A stretch of DNA of 64,000 nt from Lachnospiraceae bacterium (GTDB lineage Bacteria > Bacillota > Clostridia > Lachnospirales > Lachnospiraceae): the NCBI GenBank assembly GCA_029053015.1, contig JAIDHX010000049.1, positions 1-64,000 on the forward strand, in the 5' to 3' direction. Positions 1 to 9,031 of this stretch are shown here, one piece after another. Under the pieces are notes generated by a model. It saw only the letters and a list, made by a program, of their open reading frames with translations, did no database searches and was not told where the DNA came from. Numbering within the stretch: the first letter of the stretch is position 1; every line of letters begins with the position of its first letter. A program made the translations under genes and the position numbers.

Positions 1-130
1 TATATAATTCCCCAACTTTATATTTCCCGATTTCTTTATATACCCTCGTGGTATAACAATACCCCAGTTTATTTAAATAATTTTGAATTGACTCATATTC
101 ATGTTCAGGGAATGATATTTCTTCAAACAT
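1..130 (-). CDS. N-terminal fragment of an uncharacterised protein, cut by the window edge
   Basis: An open frame starts with ATG at 128-130 on the minus strand and runs off the left edge after 43 codons. A GGAG ribosome site lies about 10 bases upstream, which supports a real start. The readable protein begins MFEEISFPEHEYES and contains TTRVYKEIGKYKVGE. That phrase reminds me of small ASCH/PUA-like nucleic-acid-binding proteins, but too little is visible to assign a family. It is the last gene of the minus-strand series here, about 100 bases downstream of the S51 peptidase gene. Confidence 0.5.
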   Translation of the reverse strand, partial: MFEEISFPEHEYESIQNYLNKLGYCYTTRVYKEIGKYKVGELY

Positions 131-231
131 ACAATAAATACTCCTAACAATGTAAAACATAAAGCAAGCATCGCAAACGCCTTGATTATTCCAATCAGAA
201 CTTTCTATCGTTCCCGTAGGGCGTATCTGTT

Positions 232-960
232 TCACATCCTTATCATATTATCCTTTTCACAAATCTGTTTTATATTACCGTCTTTGATAAGGTATGCCGC
301 CCCGAATAATGTTGTCGTTTTGTTTTCAACCACAAAATAACTCCCGTCCTCCAGAGCATAAAATTCCCTGCCATGGCTGTCCGGATATGTAATATCCTCA
401 AATAAGCGTTGTCCATCTAAAATATCATCTTTTAAGTCCTGATAATGTGGTAAAATCATTAATTTTGTAATTCCCAATCCTGATAAAAATCTCTCATATT
501 CTTTATCAATGCTTTCACCCTCCAGTTCAGGCTGTGCATATACAACCTCTGCGCTGTTCATTGTTCCGGCGCTGATACCAATCAAAATTCCGTCAAAATC
601 ATTCAGACGTTCTTTTAAACGGATTCTTTTAAAAAATTTATTTTGCGTCGGAACATGTCCACCGGCAAGTATCAGGACGTCATAATCGGCAATTTCATCC
701 ACAAGTTTTTCATCTCTTTTATCACATATACACATTTGACCGATTGCTAATCCACTCATAGGAAACGATGCCGTAAAAATACGCAATATACTGTCATTTG
801 TTTCTATATCGTCTGCACTTATGATCAAAACTTTTGCGTTATCTTTCCAATGCTTTTTTAAACTGTCTAATAAACCATTCTCTGTATTCAACTGTGTGGG
901 TATTCTCGTTCCGTTTTGTTTGTATGAACCGCCTATATGGCTCGTTAAATATGCAATCAT
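232..960 (-). CDS. Peptidase S51 family protein (dipeptidase E / cyanophycinase-like)
   Basis: A 242-residue protein of the peptidase S51 family, class I glutamine-amidotransferase-like fold. The nucleophile elbow GISAG places the likely catalytic serine at residue 130. LILAGGHVPTQN (about residues 96-107) and LPHYQ (His172) match other conserved blocks of this family. S51 enzymes cleave Asp-X dipeptides or cyanophycin-derived peptides in the cytoplasm; the substrate here is not evident. No signal peptide is seen. An AAAGGAG site precedes the ATG. It lies 61 bases after the GNAT gene, so the two could be co-transcribed. Confidence 0.85.
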   Translation of the reverse strand: MIAYLTSHIGGSYKQNGTRIPTQLNTENGLLDSLKKHWKDNAKVLIISADDIETNDSILRIFTASFPMSGLAIGQMCICDKRDEKLVDEIADYDVLILAGGHVPTQNKFFKRIRLKERLNDFDGILIGISAGTMNSAEVVYAQPELEGESIDKEYERFLSGLGITKLMILPHYQDLKDDILDGQRLFEDITYPDSHGREFYALEDGSYFVVENKTTTLFGAAYLIKDGNIKQICEKDNMIRM

Positions 961-1021
961 TATGTTCTCCTTTTTTGGCTTCCATCATTTCCACCGGCTG
1001 CTTTTATCAGATTTGCCAAAA

Positions 1022-1579
1022 TTATTGCATCGTCCAATATCCGTCATAAGCGTATCCGTTTTTCCCTATCAACAAATGATCTGACTTCGTAAATCCTGCT
1101 TTCTGAATCGCCTTCATTCTTTCTACTGCATATATGGGAACTTTCGTGATAATTCCGCTGCATCCCAGCATTTCAGAAATGTGCGGTGTTATAAGTTCTA
1201 CAATGTCATACAATACCTCTTCGTTTTCATAGTCGCTTCTTACATCAACTCGTAAAATCCCCATATTATGAAATTCATCTTCGGAAACCCGCAGACACAG
1301 CTCAATTGTTCCAATCACATTTGATACTGTTTTATCAACAATGGAGAGTCTGGCAAACCAGCCGTTTTGATATGATAAATTCCAAAAACCAAGAGCTTCT
1401 GTCATTCTTTCTTTTGTTGCATAGTAAAAATTATCTCCGTCACAATTATCACTATTAAAGAAAGGCAGAGCATTCTTGTCGCTGTAAACTCTTAACAGAT
1501 CATCACAATCTTCATTTTCAACCAATCTTAATAAAAATTTCTCGTTTTCCAGTATAGGACATGTTTCATAAATATTCAT
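1022..1579 (-). CDS. GNAT-family N-acetyltransferase
   Basis: A 185-residue protein with the layout of RimJ/RimL-type GNAT acetyltransferases. It opens with a substrate-side region (LVENEDCDDLLRVYSD), followed by a central strand pair (VIGTIEL). A C-terminal part has the ERMKAIQKAGFTKSD phrase, typical of the acetyl-CoA-binding end of the fold. It probably transfers acetyl from acetyl-CoA to an amine; the acceptor is unknown. GGAG precedes the ATG. The gene begins 27 bases after the miaA stop and looks like a distal member of the mutS-mutL-miaA run. Confidence 0.75.
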   Translation of the reverse strand: MNIYETCPILENEKFLLRLVENEDCDDLLRVYSDKNALPFFNSDNCDGDNFYYATKERMTEALGFWNLSYQNGWFARLSIVDKTVSNVIGTIELCLRVSEDEFHNMGILRVDVRSDYENEEVLYDIVELITPHISEMLGCSGIITKVPIYAVERMKAIQKAGFTKSDHLLIGKNGYAYDGYWTMQ

Positions 1580-1606
1580 ACGATATCTCCGCTCATTTCG
1601 CTCTGT

Positions 1607-2560
1607 TTACTCAGTTCCGGCTGCCTCTTTTATTTTCTGCTGCATAAATGCCAGCATTACATCGTTGTCATAGCCAAAATCCGGCTTATTGACCCAGATT
1701 ACGTTTTTCTCCCGCTTAAACCACGTAAGCTGTCTTTTGGCAAAATGTCTGGTGTCCCGCTTTATCCGGTACACGGCTTCTTCCAGACTACATTCCCCGT
1801 CAAGAAAAGAAATAATTTCTTTGTAGCCAAGGCCCTGCATGGAAACCATATCTTTTTTTAAGCCCATATTCTGCAGCCGTCTGACCTCCTCCACAAGACC
1901 TTCGGCGAGCATATCGTCCACCCGCTTTTCTATCTGCTCATAAAGCTTCTGCCTGTCGTCATTCAGCACAAAATAAGCGGCGGCGTAAGGACTCTCCTTC
2001 TGCCGTTCTGCCTCGTTGTGATCCGAAATAAACATACCGGTCTGGCGGTTAAATTCCAGCGCTCTGATAACCCGTTTGATATTGTTCGGATGAATGGCTT
2101 CCGCCGCTTTGGGGTCTGCCTTTTTCAGCATATCATGCAAATACTGCGCGCCTTCCTGCTCTGCGAGTGCAGCCAGCTTGTCCCTGTAGGCATTATCTTC
2201 TTCGTTTTCCGTAAAATCAATGTCGTACAGCACAGCCTGAATATAAAAGCCTGTGCCGCCTGCCAGTATGGGAATCCTGCCGTTTGCATAGATCATATCC
2301 ATCGCCTGTCTGCACAGCCTTTGAAACGTTACGACGTTGAACGCCTCTGAAGGCTCTAACACATCTATCAGATGATGGGGAACGCCGTCCATCTCCTCCT
2401 TTTTAATTTTGGCGGAGCCGATGTCCATATGCTTATAGACCTGCATGGAATCCGCCGAAATAATTTCTCCGCCGATTGCCTTTGCAAGCCGTATGGACAG
2501 CCCTGTCTTGCCCACAGCGGTGGGTCCCGTCAGTACGACCAATGGTTTTTTCTGCTCCAT
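1607..2560 (-). CDS. miaA: tRNA dimethylallyltransferase MiaA
   Basis: A 317-residue enzyme that transfers dimethylallyl from DMAPP to N6 of A37 in tRNAs reading UNN codons. The P-loop GPTAVGKT (residues 12-19) and the DSMQVYKHMDIGSAK block (about 37-51) are the MiaA signatures. The GGTGFYIQA and QLTWFKRE motifs are also present, and the length is normal. The ATG follows the mutL stop with no spacer; its AGAGGA site lies in the last codons of mutL, so translational coupling is likely. MiaB, which methylthiolates the product i6A, is encoded upstream at 9032-10498 in the same direction. Confidence 0.97.
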   Translation of the reverse strand: MEQKKPLVVLTGPTAVGKTGLSIRLAKAIGGEIISADSMQVYKHMDIGSAKIKKEEMDGVPHHLIDVLEPSEAFNVVTFQRLCRQAMDMIYANGRIPILAGGTGFYIQAVLYDIDFTENEEDNAYRDKLAALAEQEGAQYLHDMLKKADPKAAEAIHPNNIKRVIRALEFNRQTGMFISDHNEAERQKESPYAAAYFVLNDDRQKLYEQIEKRVDDMLAEGLVEEVRRLQNMGLKKDMVSMQGLGYKEIISFLDGECSLEEAVYRIKRDTRHFAKRQLTWFKREKNVIWVNKPDFGYDNDVMLAFMQQKIKEAAGTE

Positions 2561-4534
2561 CTATACAATCCTCTTAAACTTCTTTTCAATTTCATATTTG
2601 CTCATGGAAATAATAGTCGGACGCCCGTGCGGACAGTTATAAGGATTGTCCAGCGTTAAAAGCTCGTCGATTAAAGCTTCCATTTCCGTCGTGCTGAACG
2701 CGTGGTTCCCTTTTACCGCAGCCTTACATGCCATGGAAGCAAGCTTTTCCTCCACAACCGTCAGATTTTTATATAAGGGACCGTCAAAAAGCTCGTCCAA
2801 TACCTCTAAAAAAAGCTCCTTTTCCTGACAGCCGTAAAGGTCTGTGGGAACGCTTCTGATGGCATATTCACTTCCGCCGAATTCCTCGATTTCAAAGCCC
2901 AGTCCTGCAAACACATCCTGATACGCAGAAAAGGTCTGCTCCTCCCTCGCCGAAAGCGTCACCACAATAGGAGGCACCAGATTCTGGGATACGATCTCTT
3001 TCTCCTGAAAACGGTGAATCAGACGCTCGTATTTTACCTTTTCATGCGCCGCATGCTGATCAATAATAAACAGCTTATCCTGAAAGGCAAGCAGCCAGTA
3101 GGTGTCAAAAATCTGCCCTAATATCCGGTATTCCCTGCGGTTTTCCTGCGTCAGCAGTTTTTCTTCAAACAGATTCATCTGGACAGGCTTTGACGGCGCT
3201 TTTGCAGGCTCACTTGCAAGAATCCCTTCATTTTCCTGCATTTTTGTGCCAAATGATTGCTCAGACATTTTCTCCCAAACGGGATTTTGCATGAAGTCTT
3301 GCATTTTTGGCTTATCTGCCTCATATTTCATCTCTTCCATAACCCGAAACTGCGCCGCCCTTTTTACCTCAAAAGGTTCCGGAACGGAGACTTTGGGCTC
3401 TAGGACAGAAACCTTTGGTTCCTGAACAGAAGTTTTTTCTTCTGTTCTATCTGACGATAATAAAGCTTTGCCGGCATCGGTTTTCGGCACGGCGCCGTCT
3501 GTTTTTTTCACTGCAGGATTATCCAGTACCGCTTCCGGAATCATTTCTTTTTCCTGTAATGCCTCTGCGACTGCTTCCGTGATAAATTCATAAATCCGGC
3601 TGCCGTCTGTGAAGCGGACATCCATTTTAGTGGGATGCACATTTACATCCACAAGCGCTGTGTCCATCGCAAAATGCAGAACCACAAAAGGAAATTTGTG
3701 CTGCATCAGATATTGGCGAAAGCCATCCTCAATCGCCTTTGCCATCACATTGCTTTTGATATATCTGCCGTTTAAAAAATAGGTTTCAAAGCTGCGGGTT
3801 GAACGGTTTAACACAGGCTTTCCAAGGTATCCGGATACGGCAATTCCCTGCCTTTCTGCCTGTATTTCCACCAGATTCGCAGCCGTTTCCCTGCCGTAGA
3901 TGCGGTAAATAACCTCTTTCAAGTTTCCATTGCCCGATGTATTAAACTTAAGCTGGTTATTTACCGTAAGCTTAAACGCCACATCCGGTCTGGAGAGCGC
4001 CATATGCTCCATCAAATCTATGACATAACCGCCTTCTGTCTGCGGCTGCTTTAAAAACTTCCTGCGGACAGGCGTATTAAAAAACAAATTGCGTATGATA
4101 ATGGTGGTGCCATCCGGCGCTCCTACCTCTGAAAACTCCTTTTCTTCTGCACCTTCGCAAAGATACCTGACGCCGGTGAGCGAATCCTTTGTCTTGGTTA
4201 TCAGTTCCACCTTTGCAACTGCGGCAATGCTGGACAAAGCCTCACCACGAAAGCCAAGGCTTTTTATGCTGTGCAAATCCTCTGCCGTCGTAATTTTGCT
4301 TGTCGCATGGCGTAAAAAGGCATTTCTGACCTCAGAAGCCTCGATACCGCTCCCATTGTCCGTAATGCGGATAAAGGAGATCCCTCCCTCCTTGATTTCC
4401 ACCGTAACGGAAGAAGCTTTTGCATCGATGGCATTTTCCACCAGCTCCTTGACCACGCTTGCAGGCCGCTCCACAACCTCGCCCGCTGCAATTTTATCAA
4501 TTGTCCCCGCATCCAGCACCTGTATCTTCGCCAT
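2561..4534 (-). CDS. mutL: DNA mismatch repair protein MutL
   Basis: A 657-residue mismatch-repair ATPase/endonuclease. The N-terminal GHKL ATPase shows the IAAGEVVERPASVVKEL block with its ELVENAIDA motif and GFRGEAL. The C-terminal half carries the metal-binding endonuclease motif DQHAAHEKVKYE, ACKAAVK and CPHGRPT, so this is a nicking MutL of the type found in bacteria without MutH. The linker (about 340-460) is low in complexity and holds three near-copies of KVSVxEP. It also contains QMNLF (residues 452-456, bases 3167-3181), which fits a sliding-clamp-binding pentapeptide. A strong GGAGGG site precedes the ATG. Confidence 0.97.
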   Translation of the reverse strand: MAKIQVLDAGTIDKIAAGEVVERPASVVKELVENAIDAKASSVTVEIKEGGISFIRITDNGSGIEASEVRNAFLRHATSKITTAEDLHSIKSLGFRGEALSSIAAVAKVELITKTKDSLTGVRYLCEGAEEKEFSEVGAPDGTTIIIRNLFFNTPVRRKFLKQPQTEGGYVIDLMEHMALSRPDVAFKLTVNNQLKFNTSGNGNLKEVIYRIYGRETAANLVEIQAERQGIAVSGYLGKPVLNRSTRSFETYFLNGRYIKSNVMAKAIEDGFRQYLMQHKFPFVVLHFAMDTALVDVNVHPTKMDVRFTDGSRIYEFITEAVAEALQEKEMIPEAVLDNPAVKKTDGAVPKTDAGKALLSSDRTEEKTSVQEPKVSVLEPKVSVPEPFEVKRAAQFRVMEEMKYEADKPKMQDFMQNPVWEKMSEQSFGTKMQENEGILASEPAKAPSKPVQMNLFEEKLLTQENRREYRILGQIFDTYWLLAFQDKLFIIDQHAAHEKVKYERLIHRFQEKEIVSQNLVPPIVVTLSAREEQTFSAYQDVFAGLGFEIEEFGGSEYAIRSVPTDLYGCQEKELFLEVLDELFDGPLYKNLTVVEEKLASMACKAAVKGNHAFSTTEMEALIDELLTLDNPYNCPHGRPTIISMSKYEIEKKFKRIV

Positions 4535-4548
4535 TCTAATCCCTCCTC

Positions 4549-4573
4549 GAAGAATGACCGGAGGTCATTCTTC
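4549..4573. other. Perfect 11-bp inverted repeat next to the mutL ribosome site
   Basis: GAAGAATGACC (4549-4559) and its exact complement (4563-4573) are separated by three bases. On the mutL transcript the hairpin ends only a few bases before the GGAGGG ribosome site. There is no following U tract, so it is not an ordinary terminator. It could shield the mutL leader from decay or influence mutL initiation; this is inference. Confidence 0.6.
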
Positions 4574-4574
4574 T

Positions 4575-4635
4575 GTGTGAAGCTGTAGAATTTCTTAGGC
4601 GGCGTCTTTTGACGCCTTAGAAATTCTCTTCACAC
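4575..4635. other. Long imperfect hairpin in the mutS-mutL spacer
   Basis: Three nested pairings occur. GTGTGAAG (4575-4582) pairs with CTTCACAC (4628-4635), AGAATTTCT pairs with AGAAATTCT, and GGCGTC pairs with GACGCC around a TTTT loop. Small internal loops separate the stems. The right foot touches the mutS stop codon. No U tract follows on the minus strand. Together with the neighbouring 11-bp hairpin it fills nearly the whole 100-base spacer. Confidence 0.6.
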
Positions 4636-7286
4636 TACCATCGGTTATTCAACTTACTTTGCAGCCGATAAAGCGTATTCAGCGCATCTAAAGGCGTCAT
4701 ATTGCTGATATCGGCTTCCTTCAATTCCTTTAGCACATCTTCGTCCTTGACCGTATCGAAGAGTGACATCTGCGCCATATCCACTTCATCAAAATGCTCC
4801 GCTTTCTTCGCTCTGCCGTCTCCCTTCGTGTCAACGGCAATACTCTGTACTTTTTCGGTAATGTCATTGTCGGAAAGCTGCTCCACAATTTCTTTTGCCC
4901 GCCCGATGACCACATCCGGAACGCCGGCAAGCTTTGCCACCTGGATGCCATAGCTTTTGTCTGCGCCGCCCTTGATGATTTTCCGTAAAAATACAATATC
5001 GTCCCCCTGTTCCTTCACAGCGATACAATAGTTGTTGACATTGCTTATTTTTCCCTCCAGCTCGGTCAGTTCATGGTAATGCGTGGCAAACAGGGTCTTT
5101 GCGCCCAGAAGCTTTCGGTTGCTGATATGCTCAATCACCGCCCATGCAATGGAGAGACCGTCAAAGGTAGAGGTCCCCCTTCCGATTTCGTCCAGAATCA
5201 ACAGACTCTTGGAAGTGGCATTGCGCAGAATGTTTGCCACCTCGTTCATTTCCACCATAAAGGTGGACTGTCCGCTCGCCAAATCATCCGAAGCACCCAC
5301 TCTCGTAAAGATTCTGTCCACAATACCGATATTGGCGCTCTTTGCAGGTACAAAACACCCTGTCTGCGCCATCAGTACAATCAGCGCCGTCTGCCGCATA
5401 TAGGTGGATTTACCCGCCATATTGGGACCGGTAATAACGGCAATCAGGCGGTTATTATTGTCCAGATAGGTGTCGTTTGTGATAAACATATCATGCTCTA
5501 TCATTCTTTCCACCACCGGATGCCTGCCGTCCTTGATGTCAATAACGCCTTTTTCATTGAGTTTTGGGCGCACATAGCCGTTACGCTCCGACACAAGGGA
5601 AAGCGAGGCAAACACATCGAGCCTTGCAATCGCCTTGGCTGTCTTTTGGATTCGCTCCATCTCTGCCGCAATGGCGTCCCTGATTTGGCAGAAAAGGTCA
5701 TATTCCAGCGTGCAGAGTTTGTCCTCTGCATTCAGCACGGTATCCTCCAGCTCCTTTAAGCGCGGTGTCGTGTAACGTTCCGCATTGGCGAGGGTCTGTT
5801 TTCGGATATAGTCCTCAGGAACCAGATTTTTGTAAGAATTTGTCACCTCAAAATAATAGCCGAAAACTTTGTTATATTTGATTTTCAGGTTCTTGATACC
5901 CGTCCGTTCCCTGTCCTCATTTTCCAGCTCAGCAAGCCATTTCTTTCCGTCTCTTTTGGCGCTTCTGAGTTTGTCAATGTCCTCGTCAAAGCCGTCCTTT
6001 ATGATACCGCCCTCCCTGACGGAAACAGGCGGCTCCTCCTCGACTGCCGTTTCAATCAGACCGCAGATATCCTCCAACGAATCCATTTCTTCCCGAATAC
6101 CGACGAGCAGTTCCTTCTCAAAGCCCTTTAATACCGTCTTAATATGAGGCAGCATCTGAAGGGAGTTGCGAAAAGCAATTAAGTCCCTTGGATTTGCCGT
6201 TTTGTAGCTGATACGCCCAAGCAGCCTTTCCAAATCATAGATGGGATTCAGATATTCCCTGATTTCATCGCGGGAAACAGAATCCTTTGACAATTCCTCC
6301 ACCGCATCAAGGCGTTTCTCAATATCCTCTTTTTCTATCAGAGGCTGTTCAATATAATTCCGAAGCGTGCGCCCGCCCATGGCTGTTTTGGTTTTGTCGA
6401 GCACCCACAAAAGAGAACCCCGTTTCTGCTTTTCCCGAAGGGTCTCTGACAGTTCCAGGTTCCGTCTTGTGGAGCTGTCAAGCAGCATATACTTACTTGT
6501 GATATAAGGGTAAATATGGCTGATATGGTTCAAAGAGGTCTTCTGCGTATCATAAAGATACAAAAGAAGCGCGCCCGCCGCAATCAGTCCAATCGGAAAA
6601 TCATCAATGCCAAGCCCTGTCAGCGTATTGACATGAAAATGTTTCATCAGGCATTTTTTAGCAGCGTCATCATCAAAAAAATGCGGTTCCAGCGCATACA
6701 CGGTTATGCCTAACCTGCCCTTTAAATCCTCCATATCCACGCCGCTCACCAGAAAGGCGTCATTGCAGATAATTTCCTTGGGCTGGTATTTCATAATCTC
6801 GTCTGTCAGCTTCTTTAAATCATCCACTTCCGTCAGGAAAAAATCCCCGGTGGTAACGTCAGCAAGGGAAATACCGATTTTTGCCTGCATATCAGTGATA
6901 CACATCAGATAACTGTTTTTGGACTCGTCGAGTGCCTGCACATCTATATTGGTACCCGGCGTCACGATGCGGACAACCTCCCGCTTCACAAGTCCCTTGG
7001 CAAGCTTCGGGTCCTCCACCTGCTCGCAGATGGCAACCTTGTAGCCCTTGCCCACTAATCTGTTCAAATACCCTTCCACGGCATGATAAGGCACCCCGCA
7101 CATAGGCGCGCGCTCCTCCTGCCCGCAGTCCTTTCCCGTCAGGGTAATCTCCAGTTCTTTCGATACTGTCAGCGCATCTTCAAAAAACATTTCATAGAAA
7201 TCGCCCAGACGGTAAAAAAGAATACAGTCCGCATATTCCTGCTTGGTCTCCAGATACTTCTGCATCATGGGAGTAAATTCAGCCAC
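4635..7286 (-). CDS. mutS: DNA mismatch repair protein MutS
   Basis: An 883-residue MutS, normal for the family. The N-terminal mismatch-binding domain has the Phe-X-Glu element inside FYEMFFEDA. The ATPase shows Walker A GPNMAGKST (about residues 620-628), ILDEIGRGTSTFDG and the FATHYHEL motif. QMSLF near the C terminus (residues 839-843, bases 4758-4772) matches the sliding-clamp-binding motif. The start is GTG with an AAGGAGAG site. It recognises mismatches and recruits MutL, encoded 100 bases downstream after a structured spacer. The sulP transporter gene lies immediately upstream. Confidence 0.98.
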   Translation of the reverse strand: MAEFTPMMQKYLETKQEYADCILFYRLGDFYEMFFEDALTVSKELEITLTGKDCGQEERAPMCGVPYHAVEGYLNRLVGKGYKVAICEQVEDPKLAKGLVKREVVRIVTPGTNIDVQALDESKNSYLMCITDMQAKIGISLADVTTGDFFLTEVDDLKKLTDEIMKYQPKEIICNDAFLVSGVDMEDLKGRLGITVYALEPHFFDDDAAKKCLMKHFHVNTLTGLGIDDFPIGLIAAGALLLYLYDTQKTSLNHISHIYPYITSKYMLLDSSTRRNLELSETLREKQKRGSLLWVLDKTKTAMGGRTLRNYIEQPLIEKEDIEKRLDAVEELSKDSVSRDEIREYLNPIYDLERLLGRISYKTANPRDLIAFRNSLQMLPHIKTVLKGFEKELLVGIREEMDSLEDICGLIETAVEEEPPVSVREGGIIKDGFDEDIDKLRSAKRDGKKWLAELENEDRERTGIKNLKIKYNKVFGYYFEVTNSYKNLVPEDYIRKQTLANAERYTTPRLKELEDTVLNAEDKLCTLEYDLFCQIRDAIAAEMERIQKTAKAIARLDVFASLSLVSERNGYVRPKLNEKGVIDIKDGRHPVVERMIEHDMFITNDTYLDNNNRLIAVITGPNMAGKSTYMRQTALIVLMAQTGCFVPAKSANIGIVDRIFTRVGASDDLASGQSTFMVEMNEVANILRNATSKSLLILDEIGRGTSTFDGLSIAWAVIEHISNRKLLGAKTLFATHYHELTELEGKISNVNNYCIAVKEQGDDIVFLRKIIKGGADKSYGIQVAKLAGVPDVVIGRAKEIVEQLSDNDITEKVQSIAVDTKGDGRAKKAEHFDEVDMAQMSLFDTVKDEDVLKELKEADISNMTPLDALNTLYRLQSKLNNRW

Positions 7287-7328
7287 TTTTTCTCTCCTTG
7301 AAGCCGCAACACGGCTTTTCTTTTTGTA

Positions 7329-8972
7329 TTATTGTAATGATTCTGCGCGCGCAATTGCGTCGTCAATATGCGCGCAGAAATTTTCGAGTCCTACTTTTTT
7401 GTCAAATCCGGCTTTGTGCATAAGAGACATAGGCTGCTCGTCCACATGCGAAAAGATAAGCGTCACATTTTTCTTCTGACATGACAGAAGAAGCTTTTCA
7501 AAATTGCGCATCGCCGTGGAATCAATCGCATTTACGCTCCGCATACGCAGAATCAGACAGTTTGTCCCATCTTTGACACCGATTTTTAAAAGCTTGTCCG
7601 CAGCGCCGAAAAACATGGGTCCGCTGATTTCATAGACAAGCGTATTTTTCGGCACTTTCATTAAATCGCCGCCCATCTGTACGTCTTCTGCATATTTCCA
7701 GCCTTCTACCTCTGTCACCTCGCTCATGCGCTTCATGAACAGTATGGCTGCCAGTACGACGCCTACTTCAATCGCGACTACAAGGTCAAAGACAACCGTG
7801 AGGAAAAAGGTGAGCCAAAGCACGATAATATCGCTCTTCGGCGCGGTTTTGCACAAATCCGCAAATTCCCGCCAGCCGGACATATTATACGCCACCATGA
7901 ACAGGATTGCCGCTATGGCAGGCATGGGAATCAGTGCCGCATAGGGCATAAGCACCACTAAAATCAGCACAAGCACCACGGAATGTACCATCCCGGCTAT
8001 GGGCGTGCGTCCGCCGTTCTTGATATTGGCTGCCGTCCTTGCGATGGCTCCCGTAGCGGGAATTCCGCCAAACAGCGCGGATGCAACATTGCCTGCGCCC
8101 TGTGCCACAAGCTCCATGTTGGAGCGATGTCTGCTGCCAATCATACCGTCCGCAACCACACAGGAAAGCAGGGATTCAATGCCTGCCAGAATCGCGATGG
8201 TAAAGGCGTCGGGAAGCAGTGTCCGCACCATGGCAAAATCCATGCGCGGTATCGCAAACGGCGGCAGGCTGCCGGAAATGGTATACAAATCGCCGATGGT
8301 ATTGACCGGAAGCTGTAAGAGCGCAACCAAAGCACTGCTTGCCAACACCGCTATCAGAGAACCCGGTATCTTTGATAAAAAGCCGGGCAGATACGGCCAG
8401 ACAATTAAGATGGCAAGACAGATGCAGCCTATTAACAGCGCCCACCAGTTGATTGTGCCGATAAAGGCAGCCACAGCAGAAAGCTTATCCATGGTCTCCA
8501 CCAACGGTTCGTCCGTCACAATGGTCAGCCCCAAAAAATCCTTAATCTGTCCTATAAAAATGGTCACGGCGATACCGGCGGTAAAGCCCGTGGTAATCGT
8601 ATAGGGAATAAACTTAATCAGGCTTCCGAACTTGCAAAGCCCCATGATAATCAGGATGATACCCGCCATAATAGTAGCAACTACCAGCCCATCCGTACCG
8701 CTTTTTGCAACAATGCCCGCTACAATCGTGGCAAATGCCGCCGTCGGACCGGCTATCTGTACCCTGCTTCCACCAAGAAAAGAAATTACAAAGCCGGCCA
8801 CAATCGCTGTGTAAATACCTTTTTCAGGCGTCACCCCCGAGGCAAGCGCCAGCGCAATGGACAGAGGCAGCGCAATAATCGCCACAATAACGCCAGCTAC
8901 AATGTCCTTCACAAGCTGCTCCTTGCTGTAAGTCTTCATAACAGAAAACAATTTCGGTTTTAACTTTTCCAT
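7329..8972 (-). CDS. SulP-family anion transporter with C-terminal STAS domain
   Basis: A 547-residue SLC26/SulP protein. The first roughly 400 residues are membrane segments, including the SulP block around IVAGFVISFLGGSRVQIAGP. About 110 C-terminal residues form a STAS domain (NTLVYEISGPMFFGAAD, then the VNAIDSTAMRNFEKL segment). The family moves sulfate, bicarbonate or other anions across the plasma membrane; which one is not visible. The ATG at 8970-8972 is preferred because GGAGG lies six bases before it; the longer frame would need TTG. It sits between miaB and mutS, which is probably co-transcription rather than shared function. Confidence 0.9.
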   Translation of the reverse strand: MEKLKPKLFSVMKTYSKEQLVKDIVAGVIVAIIALPLSIALALASGVTPEKGIYTAIVAGFVISFLGGSRVQIAGPTAAFATIVAGIVAKSGTDGLVVATIMAGIILIIMGLCKFGSLIKFIPYTITTGFTAGIAVTIFIGQIKDFLGLTIVTDEPLVETMDKLSAVAAFIGTINWWALLIGCICLAILIVWPYLPGFLSKIPGSLIAVLASSALVALLQLPVNTIGDLYTISGSLPPFAIPRMDFAMVRTLLPDAFTIAILAGIESLLSCVVADGMIGSRHRSNMELVAQGAGNVASALFGGIPATGAIARTAANIKNGGRTPIAGMVHSVVLVLILVVLMPYAALIPMPAIAAILFMVAYNMSGWREFADLCKTAPKSDIIVLWLTFFLTVVFDLVVAIEVGVVLAAILFMKRMSEVTEVEGWKYAEDVQMGGDLMKVPKNTLVYEISGPMFFGAADKLLKIGVKDGTNCLILRMRSVNAIDSTAMRNFEKLLLSCQKKNVTLIFSHVDEQPMSLMHKAGFDKKVGLENFCAHIDDAIARAESLQ

Positions 8973-8985
8973 TTCCATCCTCCAT

Positions 8986-9020
8986 GCCAAAAGCGGCGGC
9001 GTATACCTCTTCGCTTTGGC
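8986..9020. other. Hairpin between miaB and the SulP gene
   Basis: GCCAAA-A-GCG (8986-8995) pairs with CGCTTTGGC (9012-9020), giving a nine-pair stem with one bulged A. It sits just before the sulP ribosome site. On the minus strand it is not followed by a U run, so I do not call it a terminator. It may be a leader or processing structure. Confidence 0.35.
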
Positions 9021-9031
9021 AGTTCTTTCGT

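Noticed and set aside
7999..8604. Plus-strand frame of 201 codons inside the SulP gene
   Set aside because: Antisense to a clearly coding transporter, with no ribosome site or family resemblance.
8986..9020. Terminator between miaB and the SulP gene
   Set aside because: A stem is present but no U tract follows on the transcribed strand, so it is listed only as a hairpin.
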